Shown in pieces: positions 1-24,944 of a stretch of 64,000 nt of DNA. The notes beneath the pieces were generated by a model that made no database searches, was not told where the DNA came from, and saw nothing but the letters and a program-made list of their open reading frames with translations. Every line of letters starts with the position of its first letter. Within the stretch, counting starts at the first letter, position 1. This DNA is from Antennarius striatus (lineage: Eukaryota; Chordata; Actinopteri; Lophiiformes; Antennariidae), in assembly GCF_040054535.1 (NCBI RefSeq), contig NC_090780.1:2872001-2936000 (forward strand), given 5' to 3'. The position numbers were made by a program, and so were the translations under genes.

Positions 1-10548
<10,548 letters not shown>

Positions 10549-11591
10549 GGCTCGTCCATAACACTGACACACACTTCTGGCTACAGTGAAAAGACCTGCA
10601 ACGACTGTAAGCGATGATAGAGAGACACGGTAACCAACAACATATAAGACAGCATATAAGAGGTGATGAAGGTATCGGGTTGCTACAAGCAGTGGACAAC
10701 AGAACATTGGAAATGAGCTCCATGTACGACACTTTCAATAGTGTGGAGATATGTAAAAGTGGCATTGATGCCAGGTTTACCTGAATAGTTTCCTCTTTAA
10801 AATATTTCACATGAGTTTACTTTACTGTATTACTCTATATTTACTTTACATGTGACCTGATTTTAGCATGAATCAAACTGTAGTCTTCATTGTATTTCAT
10901 TTCACCCTGACATGATCGTTTTGACACCTGTATACATCAAGAGACCTACTTTAATGTGAAACAGATAACATTGTGAAATTGATCTATTTTACAGCTAAAA
11001 TATAGTAAATATTCAGGAATACACGACACCCAAGACATAATCTTACATACTTCAAGAAAACATTGTGCACCTTCCATTAAGGTTAAAAAAAAACAAAAAA
11101 CAAAACATCGTTAAACCTTTTTTACGTACAACAGACATTCACTCATATCTGAAGTACGTGATTCTTCATTTGATCATAATTCAATATTTGTTTTAACAGA
11201 AGAGATGATGCGTGAATTGGTCGAAATCGTAGATACAACGGGCTTCAAGCTAATTACAACATTATAGCATAAGATTATGTAGAAGCTAATATAATTATCT
11301 GTCAGGTTAGCAACGGGCTAGCCAAGAGATTTACTGTCAGCACAACAGCCAGGGCTAGACTGAAGGGTTCGATCGTGTTTTTATTGAGGCGTGTTGTTTA
11401 CCGGATTTTGCATACTTTTGAAGTGAACTATTAATAGAAACTGGAAGTTCTACCTCCAGGAGCAACTTTGTTAGCCGCCGACCTGAACGCCAAGGATTAG
11501 CTTAGCTAACAACACCCGGCTCCCTGTCCAGCTTCGATCGATCAGTCGCATAAATTCACACGTTATTCAGTAAAAGGCCGGTTGTTCCTAC

Positions 11592-11700
11592 CTATAAGAA
11601 GCAGACGGTGAAGGGGACGACAGGTTGAAGCTTCTCTTGAACTTGCTAGATTGTTGACAGATCGCTGTCTGCCATCAGCTCAGACCTCCGCTAGCCAGAA
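11592..11700 (-). other. itch: itch 5' untranslated first exon (putative)
   Basis: On the minus strand a GTAGGAAC donor follows ...CTTCTTATAG at 11592. The sequence just upstream (to about 11700) is GC-richer than its surroundings and has no ATG-led coding frame joining the MKAQLQVT exon, so it reads as a non-coding first exon. The transcription start is not determined. Intron 1 (about 10570-11590) contains nothing recognisable. Confidence 0.5.
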
Positions 11701-12541
11701 CCAGGTCAGCTACTTCCGGTTAGAGTTTTTCAAAGTAATGTAATAGGTGTCAACAGCGACAAAACAAAACTTCGGATCAACAAAACAGCTATTCATGGAG
11801 TTTTATGAAAATTACAATTTCTTCATCTGCTCACAAAGATTACATGAACAAATCAGGAATTGGATATAGGGCTGAAAAATTGGCCACTGTGTATTTACTT
11901 ACCCATTTACTTACTTACTTATTAACTACTGTTTGAATCACTAAAATGCTCTGGAAATTATTTACTCCCGTTTGAATGGCAAAAAAAAAGTTCAATAAAG
12001 TATCTGTAATAGTGTTAAAGAATGATACCTAATGTCTGTCAGAAAAGAAAATGTCTTCCCTTATAACAACTCTTGATTCTTATTGTTTTCATCCTTCCCC
12101 TTATAATTTCTTCAACTTCTAGTAATAGTAGTACTATACTATCAGTAGCGATAGCGCAAAATATGTCGTTTTTCATTATTTATACCTTTATTTTGAAAAC
12201 TGACAGGTATGACGTCAAAAATGATATTGACGTCACTGTGTACATTTTCCAAACCAAGTAACACAAAATAAAGAATTCCATACAACTTGTGAGCTGATCC
12301 GACGGCTGCATTAAACGTTCGATCAAATAATATTTTAATGATTACACTTTTTTGGGGGATAATAAATAAAGTGTAATACGTGACGCGCCATTTCTAGACA
12401 CGCCTACTTCCTGAGTTTGGTCACATGATAGCTTCACGAAGTCAGCTGCTAGCATCTTTAACATCTTGGTAGCTATACATGATGTAAATCGGCTAGTTTA
12501 AGAAACAATCATCTGATAAACAATCCTAACGCTTTAAAAAG
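11701..12541. promoter_or_regulatory. divergent intergenic region between itch and bloc1s1
   Basis: About 0.8 kb separates the putative itch first exon (minus) from the bloc1s1 start codon (plus). The segment next to itch (11,460-11,710) and that next to bloc1s1 (12,380-12,540) are less AT-rich than the centre. No TATA box was seen for either gene. The shared spacer could act as a bidirectional promoter; that is inference only. Confidence 0.4.
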
Positions 12542-14582
12542 ATGTTGTCCCGTCTGCTGAAGGAGCACCAGGCAAAGCAAAATGAGCGAAAGGAGTTGCA
12601 GGGTGAGAAGATAGACGTTTTATCTGTGATGCTAATGAAAGCTAAAAACAAACCGGACTGGGCTCACCTGAGCATGATGACCTGTTTGTACTCATGTTTT
12701 ACTTTACAGAGAGACGCAGGCGTGACGCCATCGCTGCAGCAACGTGTCTGACAGAAGCCCTTGTGGATCATCTCAACGTGGGGTAGGAAAAATCTACTCA
12801 TTGTTTTCCCGAGAAGCTGCAGATGTCCTCTTCTATATTCATGTCAGGTCATTGCGAACTAGTCTGAACAAAACCTTTACAGTTTGAGAAATTTTCAACA
12901 TCAACATTTCCATAATATAACTTTTTCCAGTCAAAGCGTAATCAATAAAACATAAGTAAAGATTGATTAATTCTGTGACCAATATGATGTCTAAATTTAA
13001 ATCCCAGCCAGTTGCTCCATATTTAGTAATAGAGCAAACTGAAAAAGATGTAAAACCAATTTTTTTGTTAAATTGTAACACTAAATGTTGAATTTCTCCT
13101 TAACAAGGGATTGTGATTGATTAAATATTTTAGACCATCATTGTAAATTATCATAATAGATAATAAATGTTGTTAGGGAATATGGTTGCAGCTCTCCCAA
13201 GCATTCTGGTTCTTTAACATATTTTAATTAAGCTGACCCAAACTCTTTTCCCACCACCAGTGCCTCTTTTTTTCACCAAAAAAGTAAATGTATCCAAACT
13301 TCACAGATTAGAATCGGCCTTATGTGTGTGTGACACAACCACAAATAGTACATTAAGATTGTTAATTTTGTAATAGTTATGTTGAAGCCAAGACAATAAT
13401 CTTAAAGAACAGGGGTAAGATGTAAAGACTATTGAACTGTTCTTTTTATAGAAAGGATTATGTCCAAAATCCTCAATGACGTGGTGAGGTTTAGCCTCGA
13501 TCGAACACTGCCGTTTGTTTTCAGGATAAATGGAGATATTTTTGACCCATGTCATGAATCAAACGTAAATTATTTCTTATATACCAGATGATATATATAA
13601 TCCATTATGCAATTATGTTGTACTTTATTTGTCTTTGTTTTGTTTTCGTTTTGTTCCACCTCAGTGTGGCCCAAGCATATGTGAACCAGCGTAAACTCGA
13701 CCACGAGGTGAAGACTCTCCATGTTCAGGCGAGCCAGTTCTCCAAACAGACGGCTCAGTGGATCAGTATGGTGGAAGGGTTCAATCAGGCTCTTAAGGTA
13801 CGGTGAACTACCTCAGCCAAAAACAACATAAAACAAGGTTCTTCTGCTTTATAATCTTCTTGTATACATAATCAATTTTACTCAATATTTTACATCGTAT
13901 CAGCCCACAACTGCCAAGTGAAGTTTAGTAATTGTCTTTATGTTATTTTGTTGTTATGCCAGGTCTATTATACATTATGTTCTCAGGAATTATCTTGAGA
14001 GTAGTACATTAAGAGAGTTGTGTCGAGTTAAGTTGAATTTGCTCCATATTTACAGTGGTTTCATCATCATATCATCATCATCTGTTGTATTAAACTAGTC
14101 AGTTTGATACAACAGTGTTACTGTTAAAAATATGTTAAATAATAGCACAAAAGTTGTCTTGTCAGCAGTAGTCAGGGCACTGACTATTGCTGACCAGACA
14201 AGTTTAGTTTAGTGTGTACTAAAAGCATTTTATTTGGAGGGAAACTTCACACTGACTTTCTATCTGAACAGATTTGAACTGTAAAACTGAATGTTATAGC
14301 ATTTCATAACTTTCAACTCTGCAAACATTAACCTTTTGTTGTCACCACACGGTTGGTAGGATGATAGAAATCTTTCAAATGTAGCCCGTTGCTGGTCCTG
14401 ATGTTTGTCTGTTAGCGGTAGTTGTACGCTGTAGTGATGCTGATTCTGTCTCTATTCTCTGTTTGGAACAGGAAATCGGGGATGTGGAGAACTGGGCTCG
14501 CAGTATTGAGCTGGACATGAGAACCATTGCCACGGCTCTGGAGTACGTTCACAAGGGTCCAGTTCAATCAGCTTCATCTTGA
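12542..14582 (+). CDS. bloc1s1: BLOC-1 complex subunit 1
   Basis: Four exons, 12542-12602, 12710-12782, 13665-13797 and 14472-14582, join with GT/AG borders to 125 residues, the length of human BLOC1S1. It starts MLSRLLKEHQAKQNERKELQ, continues with CLTEALVDHLNVGVAQAY and LDHEVKTLHVQASQFSKQ, and ends in IATALEYVHKGPVQSASS. Long heptad-like stretches fit its known helical coiled-coil role in BLOC-1 and BORC, which act in biogenesis and positioning of lysosome-related organelles; it is also called GCN5L1. An AATAAA signal lies at 15094-15099, giving a 3' untranslated region of about 0.5 kb. The next gene in the same direction is rdh5, the same order as in human. Introns 2 (12783-13664) and 3 (13798-14471) contain nothing recognisable. 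Confidence 0.96.
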
Positions 14583-15093
14583 ACTTCGTGGTTTACACTG
14601 GAATGAAACAGGAAGTCACTGATACCCGACTGCAAGTGATGCTAGCACCGCTGCCCGTCTGCGTCCCCCTCATGGCAGGAAAGAAGTCATGGACGTCTCT
14701 ATCATTTCATAATTACACCCTGGTGTAAATGATTTGGACCTAACAGAAGTAATCATGCAGGAACGCAGTGATGATGGAGTTTTAAAAAGACATACTTACA
14801 TTTGTTTAGACATGACTTCAGTGAGTAAATAACACTTTGGCATTTGGTAATTTAACAAAAGAAAAAATTAACTTGAAGGTATTACATTTGAAAATATTCA
14901 CCTGTTTGTAATAGATTTAAGGATAACAGATAAAATTCCAACCAATCATTGTCCATATCTTGGTAGAAAAATTTCTTTTCAGTGGGTGACGCCTGTGTTA
15001 TATAGTACATGTCTACTTTTTTTTTTTATGTTGAGTGATGACTGCATTGTACAGCTTGACTTTAAATGTTGTTTATTGATGTGGCAATTTTTT

Positions 15094-15099
15094 AATAAA
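15094..15099 (+). terminator. bloc1s1 polyadenylation signal
   Basis: AATAAA about 510 bp after the stop codon, followed by a T/G-rich stretch (TTGTTGTTGTTTTTTT) as expected downstream of a cleavage site. Confidence 0.65.
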
Positions 15100-17723
<2,624 letters not shown>

Positions 17724-19708
17724 ATGGATACACATTTAATCTGCAATCTATTCAGGTAAGAATTGCCAATGCTGCGTTACATAATCTAATCGATTGGTAA
17801 TACTGAAGATGTAAATACAATTTTTATCCTCCAAGCTTAAGCATCTAGATTTTATTTTGTCAAATCTGAATCCCTTCCGTCATCATTTTCTTCTGCTTTC
17901 CCTTCTCTTTCAGAGAAAACGCTTGGTTGTGCGTCAGTGTAACGTTTGTGGTCTTGTGGGTCGTTGTGTGGCTGTATAGAGACAGTCTGCAGATTGAGGA
18001 CATTACTGATAAGTACGTGTTTGTGACCGGCTGCGACTCGGGTTTTGGAAACCTGCTATGCAAGAAGCTGGATCGTAGAGGCTTCCATGTCCTGGCTGGC
18101 TGTCTCACAGAAAAGGGGGCTGATGACCTGAAAAGGGTGGCGGGGCCTCATTTGAAGACGGTCCTGCTGGATGTTACCAATCAGGACAGCATACAGAAAG
18201 CCATGGAGTGGACTAAGAAGGAGGTTGGTGACAACGGTGAGAGAAGATAATCATTATTTGAATGTAACTCGACCCAATAAAACATCACAACTTCTGTTAC
18301 AAACGCTGTATTTTGCTTGTTTTTTTTTATTACCCATCATTCCTTTCGTAGGACTTTGGGGCATTGTGAACAATGCTGGACGCTCATTACCCATGGGTCC
18401 TTCTGAGTGGATGAAAGTGGAAGATTTCCACAGCACACTTAAAGTCAACATGACTGGGGTGATCGCCATGACGATAACCTTCCTGCCCCTCATCAAAAAG
18501 GCTAGGGGCCGTATAGTAAACGTGGCATCGGTGCTGGGAAGGGTCGCTGCGAACGGTGGGGGCTACTGCATCTCCAAGTTTGCAGTAGAGTCATTCTCTG
18601 ACTGCCTCAGGTCAGAATTCCACAGCCTCATCAGTTTTTTTTTTTTATTATTTATTTTAGGGCATAATCAATAATTTATTCCATTTATACCTCCTCCTTT
18701 CCTCCAAAAAACATCTTCAATTCTTATTCTGAAGACAAATCATTCCAGGCAGAAGCTTCACAGCTTCCTTTCTAAAAGGGAGATGTGATTATTTATGTTA
18801 CAAAAAAAGAAGAACTATAAAGTAACATGACATTTATAAAAAAATTCTGTTTTCAGGAGAGATATAAACTACTTTGGAATCAACGTGTGCATCATTGAGC
18901 CAGGATTTTTCAAGACAGCAGTGACGAGTCTGGATCCCATCGAGAGGGAGCTGCACCGTCTGTGGAACCAGCTCAGCCCTGAAGTACAAGCCAGCTATGG
19001 AGACAAGTATCTCGATAGGTGTAAGTAGTCCAATGATGTTTACTGGGACCACCTGGAGTCTGGTAAATCTATTCTCTACTGAATGTTTTGGTGAATGAAT
19101 TAAAAATGGAACATTTGCTTAATAAAACAAACCAAAAAAAAAAATCCCTCAACTTACAAATGCTGCAAACATTTGAAGATATTTCTTGTTTTTCTACATT
19201 AACAAAATCCCTTTATTTTCACAAAAAAGAAGTTACTATGCTGTACCTGAAGGCAGCAAATTCGATCAAAAAACCTCTTTCACACACTTCAACAATCAGA
19301 AAATAAATAATACCCTTAAAATTCCTTTGTGTTAAGAATGAGGGAAACTGTCAAAATGCAAATTTTTTCTGTGAGTTTAAAATGATTCCCACTTGTTATA
19401 CTATACACACATTTGCATATGAAGTTAAAAACACTCACTGATATTGAATTTGCTAAATAATATCTTTCAATTAATTCCAATTTCCAGACATCAAGGTCCA
19501 GCGTCTGATCATGAATGCTGTGTGTGACTCTGACCTTACCAAGGTGACAAACTGCATGGAGCACGCTCTGACCGCCGCCCACCCCCGCGCCCGATACAGC
19601 GCCGGCTGGGACGCCAAGCTCCTCTGGATCCCCCTCTCTTATATGCCCTCCTGTGTAGTTGACCTCGGGCTGAAGCTTGTGCTCCCTCGTCCTTCAAAGA
19701 GTGTTTAA
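17724..19708 (+). CDS. rdh5: retinol dehydrogenase, RDH5-type SDR
   Basis: Five exons, 17724-17755, 17914-18236, 18352-18610, 18857-19020 and 19488-19708, join to 332 residues (human RDH5 has 318). The first short exon supplies the ATG ([10 protein letters not shown]). A hydrophobic segment at about residues 15-32 would anchor it in the ER membrane. SDR motifs are present: cofactor loop TGCDSGFG (49-56), NNAG (125-128), catalytic Ser178, and YCISK (190-194, YxxxK). The end of the protein ([20 protein letters not shown], then [13 protein letters not shown]) is closest to RDH5, which oxidises 11-cis-retinol in the visual cycle. Other SDR9C members (RDH16, DHRS9, HSD17B6) are less likely, and adjacency to bloc1s1 supports rdh5. 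The frame is intact throughout. Confidence 0.9.
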
Positions 19709-20330
19709 CTCAAAGTGACTTTGAAAAGAATGAAAGCTGTCGGCCTTTCAGTGTCATTTGGATGCGGTTTGGTGGTTTTGCCTTTCAAAATGCCCACATT
19801 CCTCACCGTCACTGACGATGCAATGATTGAATCTTATGTCATACTCTTTTATGCTGGATTTATTATATTTACATAATACTGCTGCGTGGTTTAATGTGAC
19901 ATTTAGTATTATTTGGTTCAGACAAAATGAAATATGAATTGTCACTTTTGTTTTATTCAGTGCCAAGCTGTGCATTTTGACAGTGTTATTTATGGGCCAT
20001 TAAATAATACTGTTTAACATGATATTAAAATCCTGTCTGATCATCCTACAAAGTTTCTCAGACTGCAAATATCATTCAATATGGACACAAATAAAAGTAC
20101 TGCCGTATGAATCTTTGAAGGTGTGCCATGCAATGCTGTCACATGCTAATTTCATCCTTTACTACAGGCTGAGACTCAGTAAACTTCAAGCTTATGAAAA
20201 CTGTTCCAGGACTTAATCCAAAATCCAAAATGTGAGGTAACTAACAGCAAAATTAGGGAAACTTATGCATTGGCCTTAATTCTTGAACATTTAACAGGAT
20301 TGGCTTAAGATGCATGATTTTTAGATATTT
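19709..20330. other. rdh5 3' flank
   Basis: No coding signal. The rdh5 3' untranslated region presumably lies here; an AATAAA hexamer occurs at about 20089. Confidence 0.4.
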
Positions 20331-20340
20331 GATTCTTGTT

Positions 20341-20514
20341 GTGATGGGGTGTCCACAGACGCCAGGACAAAGATGCAGAGAAGAACTGAACCCATATTTA
20401 TTAACAATAAAAAAAAATCACTGTTCAGGCTAAAATCACAAGTACACAAAGTAACAACAGAGAAGCCACCACAAAGTAACACACAAAAAGCACCTCTAAG
20501 GGGAAAAACTGGTC
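20341..20514. repeat. unclassified sequence joined to the RTE 3' break
   Basis: GATGGGGTGTCCACAGACGC followed by TTTATTAACAATAAA and an A-rich stretch. The style resembles the edge of another interspersed repeat, but no ends were identified. Confidence 0.3.
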
Positions 20515-23225
20515 TCACCACAGTTTTGTACACCTTTCCTTTCATTTTAGCTGAAACTCCTCTATCACACACCACACCTGACACTTTCCTCCACCCGTTC
20601 CATCCTGCCTGTACACGCTTCTTCACCTCTTTTCCACACTCTCCATTGCTCTGGACTGTTGAGCCTAAGTACTTAAAATCCTCCACCTTCTTGATCTCTT
20701 CTCCCTGTAACCTCACTCTTCCACTTGGGTCCCTCTCATTCACACACATGTACTCTGTCTTACTGCGGCTAACCTTCATTCCTCTCCTTTCCAGGACAAA
20801 CCTCCACCTCTCTAGCTTCTCCTCCACCTGTTCCCTGCTCTCACTGCAGATCACAATGTCATCTGCAAACATCATAGTCCATGGAGATTCCTGTCTAACC
20901 TCGTCTGTCAGCCTGTCCATCACCATAGCAACAAGAAGGGGCTCAGAGCTGATCCCTGATGCAGTCCCACCTCCACCTTGAACTCCTCTGTCACACCTAC
21001 AGCACACCTCACCACTGTCTTACAGTCCTCATACATGTCCTGCACCGCTCTAACATACTTCTCTGCCACTCCAGACTTCCTCATACAATACCACAGTTCC
21101 TCTCTGGGCACCCTGTCATAAGCTTTCTCCAGATCTACAAAAACACAATGCAGCTCCCTCTGGCCTTCTCTATACTTCTCTATCAACATCCTCAACGCAA
21201 ATACTGCATCTGTAGTACTCTTTTTTGGCATGAAACCATACTGCTGCTCACAAATGTTCACTTCTGCCCTTAGTCTAGCTTCCACTACTCTCTCCCATAA
21301 CTTCATTGTATGGCTCATCAGCTTTATTCCTCTGTAGTTGCCACAACTCTGCACATCTCCCTTGTTCTTAAAAATGGGCACCAGCACACTTCTCCTCCAT
21401 TCCTCAGGCATCTTCTCACTATCTAAGATCCTGTTGAACAACCCAGTCAGAAACTCTACTGCCACCTCTCCTAGACACTTCCAAACCTCTACAGGTATAT
21501 CATCAGGACCGACTGCCTTTCCACTCTTCATCCTCTTCAATGCCCTCCTCACTTCATCCTAACTAATCTTTGCTACATCCTGGTCCACAACAGTCACCTC
21601 TTCTAGTCTTTGTTCTCTCTCATTTTCCACGTTCAGCAATTCTTCAAAGTACTCTTTCCATCTTCCCATCACACTACTGGCACCTGTCAATAGACTTCCA
21701 TCCCTATCCTTAATCACCCTAACCTGCTGCACATCCTTCCCATCTTTGTCTCTGTCTTGCCAACTGGTATAGATCAGTCTCTCCCTCCTTACTGGCCAAC
21801 CTAGCATACAAGTCATCATAAGCTTCTTGTTTGGCCTTTGCTACCTCTACCTTCACCTTACGCTGCATCTCCCTGTACTCCTGTCTACTCTCCTCAGTCC
21901 TCTCAGTGTCCCACTTCTTCTTGGCTAACCTCTTTCTCTGTATACACTCCTGTACCTCCTCATTCCACCACCAAGTCTCCTTATCTACTTTCCTTCCAGA
22001 TGACACACCAAGTACTCTCCTACCTGTCTCCCTGATCACATTAGCTGTAGTTGTCCAGTCATCTGGAAGAACCTCCTGACCACCCAGAGCCTGTCTTAAC
22101 TCCTTCCTAAAAGTCATGCAACACTCTTCCTTTTTCAGCTTCCACCATTTCGTCTTCTGCTCTGCCTTTGCCCTCTTGATCTTCCTCACCACCAGAGTCA
22201 TCCTACACACCACCATCTTATGCTGTTTGGCTACACTCTCACCTACCACTACTTTGCAGTCACTGATCTCTTTCAGGTTACACCGTCTACACAAGATTTA
22301 GTCTACCTGTGTGCTCCTACCTCCACTCTTATAGGTCACCCTATGTTCCTGCCTCTTCTGGAAGAAAGAATTCACTACAGCCATTTCCATCCTTTTTGCA
22401 AAGTCAACTACCATATGTCCTTCTGTGTTCCTCTCCTGGATACCAAACCTGCCCATCACCTCCTCATCACCTCTGTTTCCTGCACCAACATGTCCATTGA
22501 AGTCTGCTCCAATGACAACTCTCTCACTTCTAGGTATGCTCTGCATCACTTCATCAAGGTCCGACCACAATTTTTCCTTCTCCTCCAGCTCACATCCTAC
22601 CTGTGGAGCATACCCACTAACAACATTGAACATCACACCTTCTATTTCTAGCTTCAGACTCATCACTCTATCCGACACTCTTTTTACCTCCAGGACATTC
22701 CTAACAAACTCCTCCTTCAAGATAACTCCTACTCCATTTCTCTTCCCATCTACACTATAATAGAACAACTTGAACCCTGCTCCTAAACTTCTAGCCTTGC
22801 TACCTTTCCACCTGGTCTCCTGGACACACAGTATGTCTACCTTCCTTCTCTGCATCATGTCAACCAACTCTCTACCTTTTCCTGTCATAGTTCCAACATT
22901 CAACGTCCCTACTCTCAGTCCTATACTCTTGGTGTTCCTCTTCTCTCTCTTCGTGCGAACGCACTTTCCTCCTCTCCTTCTTCGACCAACAGTAATCCAA
23001 TTTCCACCGGCGCCCTGTAGGTCAACAGCGCCGATGGCGGTCGTTGTTAACCCGGGCCTCGACCGATCCGGTATGGAAGTCATAGGTTTGATTTGCATCT
23101 TTGATTTGGCAAAAGTTTTACGCCGGATGCCCTTCCTGACGCAACCCTCTGTATTTATCCGGGCTTGGGACCGGCACAATAAGACACTGGCTTGTGTCCT
23201 CTTGTGGCTACATTATTCAACTTCC
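20515..23225 (-). mobile_element. RTE-type non-LTR retrotransposon, broken (copy 1)
   Basis: Minus-strand pieces in order: an AP-endonuclease domain (23179-22298; VGTLNVGTMTGKGRELVDMM, QETRW, GADFNGHVG), a linker (22294-21719), and a reverse transcriptase (21552-20515; [39 protein letters not shown], and the FADD catalytic motif). The frame is broken by an in-frame stop near 22,296, a frameshift near 21,800, a stop near 21,556 and a frameshift near 20,970, so it is dead. The 5' region (23,097-23,200) is shared with the SINE at 9,663-9,903. Homology ends near 20,515, after KVYKTVVRP, where unrelated sequence begins; the normal RTE 3' tail is absent. RTE clade is assigned from the endonuclease/RT layout and from the tail of copy 2. 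Confidence 0.85.
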
Positions 23226-24129
23226 CCCTAACAATCATTAAATATTTGATCATATAACATCATATAACTCAAACGTGTCCCTTTGATTGTTGCCTTCACA
23301 TTCAAGTAATTCTTACATCAATTACTTTTTAAACATAACACATTTCTCTCTATAGTCAAGTGATTTTTTTTTGTAACCACAAAAATTATTCTTTTATTCT
23401 GCAGAAAATCAATGGCATATTTAAGATAATGACTATCCTACCAATCCCATACAAAGTGCAATATGTTCTAATGAAGTGCCTGAAGCCTGTTGAAGGAAGG
23501 ATTGATGCGATTAGATCTTCATAGCAAAGCCAGGCAGAAATGTCACAAAGCAGCAACAGCTATTGAAATGTCTTCAAATTTGATGTGGGAAATATTTTAA
23601 TATTGAATTGTATTGAGTGAATGTGACATCTTCTATAGTTTATATTTTATGACAACTGTCTGTAATCATATTTGTTGTACTGATACTGATAAGGTCTACG
23701 TACATTCTGTGTTTTACAATCATTGGTTGTCTTTTCACACATCACGCCAACCGAGAAAAGGTGATTAAGAATTCACTCAGCGATACAGGCACGTAATGAT
23801 CTCTTGTCTGTAATAAGTAGTAGTAACAGTAGCACAGAAATGACATAGATGTGAATATGACTGTGAATATATTGGGGGTTTTTTCTGAGTGGTCAAAAGT
23901 TTGTGCGATTTATCAATCCTATGTGAGGAAATCCTCAAGTACATGCAATGTATAAAATATCTTAGTTTAGCACAAGCTGGGAAACAGTGTAGGGCAAATC
24001 TCCTGCCCTATTCCATTATTGATGATTCAGTATTGACTCATTCAGTCACTCTGTCTCGGGTTTCAGTCAGAAAAAGAAACAGACGACAGACTTTTTGACA
24101 TGATGAGAAGGTCTGAAATGTGATATTTT

Positions 24130-24400
24130 AAATGCCCAGTTGATATATGAAAACTGCCCAGCAATGACCTACAGTACTGCCATGGTGCCCTCAAGCAAGG
24201 CACCAAACCCCAAGAAACATCTTCCAGAGTGCCGCCACGTGGTCACCCTACACTCCACCATTTCTCCATCATTGCAAGTCTACAGGTCCTTTGTGTGCAT
24301 GTGTGTGTTTGTGCTCCAGTCTGTATTTGTGTGTAATATGTAGAGTGCAAAAAGAATTTACCCGCTGGGGATTCATAAAGTATCTTAAATAAAGTACCTT
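24130..24400 (+). mobile_element. SINE remnant (head lost)
   Basis: Contains GGTGCCCTCAAGCAAGGCAC and ends in TTTACCCGCTGGGGATTCAT before AAAGTATCTTA repeats. The same body and tail are seen in the fuller copy at 41,789-42,120. The tRNA-like head is missing or too diverged to see. Confidence 0.55.
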
Positions 24401-24892
24401 AAATAAAGTCTCAGGACCTGCTGCAAAAAGCATCCGATCCTCAAACATTGATGTTTACACAAAATTCTTCACAAATCGCTTTCCTACAAGATGAACATCC
24501 AGGATTAGAGTCACAAACTCAAATCTAAAATACAATCACAGTCTTCCTTTTGTTGCGTGCTTGTTTCTGAAAGATGTTATTCCAGAATATTATGATGAGA
24601 CGGTGAAGGTGAATCTTAATAAAATGCCATCACTTCATTTTATCCTACTCGGCATTCGTGGAAGCTCTTTCGCATAATTAACATTTCAATTCTCGAGTTA
24701 TGGCTTTACTATTTTTCGTCAAGCGACATTTGACCATAAATCTAATCACTTCTGTTCAAGTTGACATTTACCACAAATCTGAGGTAATTACTTTGAGGCA
24801 TTCCAGAGATACTGACAGACACACGAACGGATCAACACAGGAGCCTCTCAGGCTGCCTAAATGATCATCACATGATTTATTACTGTCTTTCT

Positions 24893-24944
24893 TCCATCCA
24901 TCCATCCATCCATCCATCCATCCATCCATCCATCCATCCATCCA
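24893..24944. repeat. (CATC)n microsatellite
   Basis: About 13 uninterrupted ATCC/CATC units. Confidence 0.95.

Noticed and set aside
20349-20981. Long plus-strand frames of 20,349-23,231
   Set aside because: They are antisense to the RTE endonuclease and reverse transcriptase; the minus-strand frames carry the family motifs.
24893-24944. Regular short repeats as a possible CRISPR array
   Set aside because: Simple tandem CATC units without spacers in a vertebrate genome. The TGAA, GGAA and AAT tracts are also plain microsatellites.
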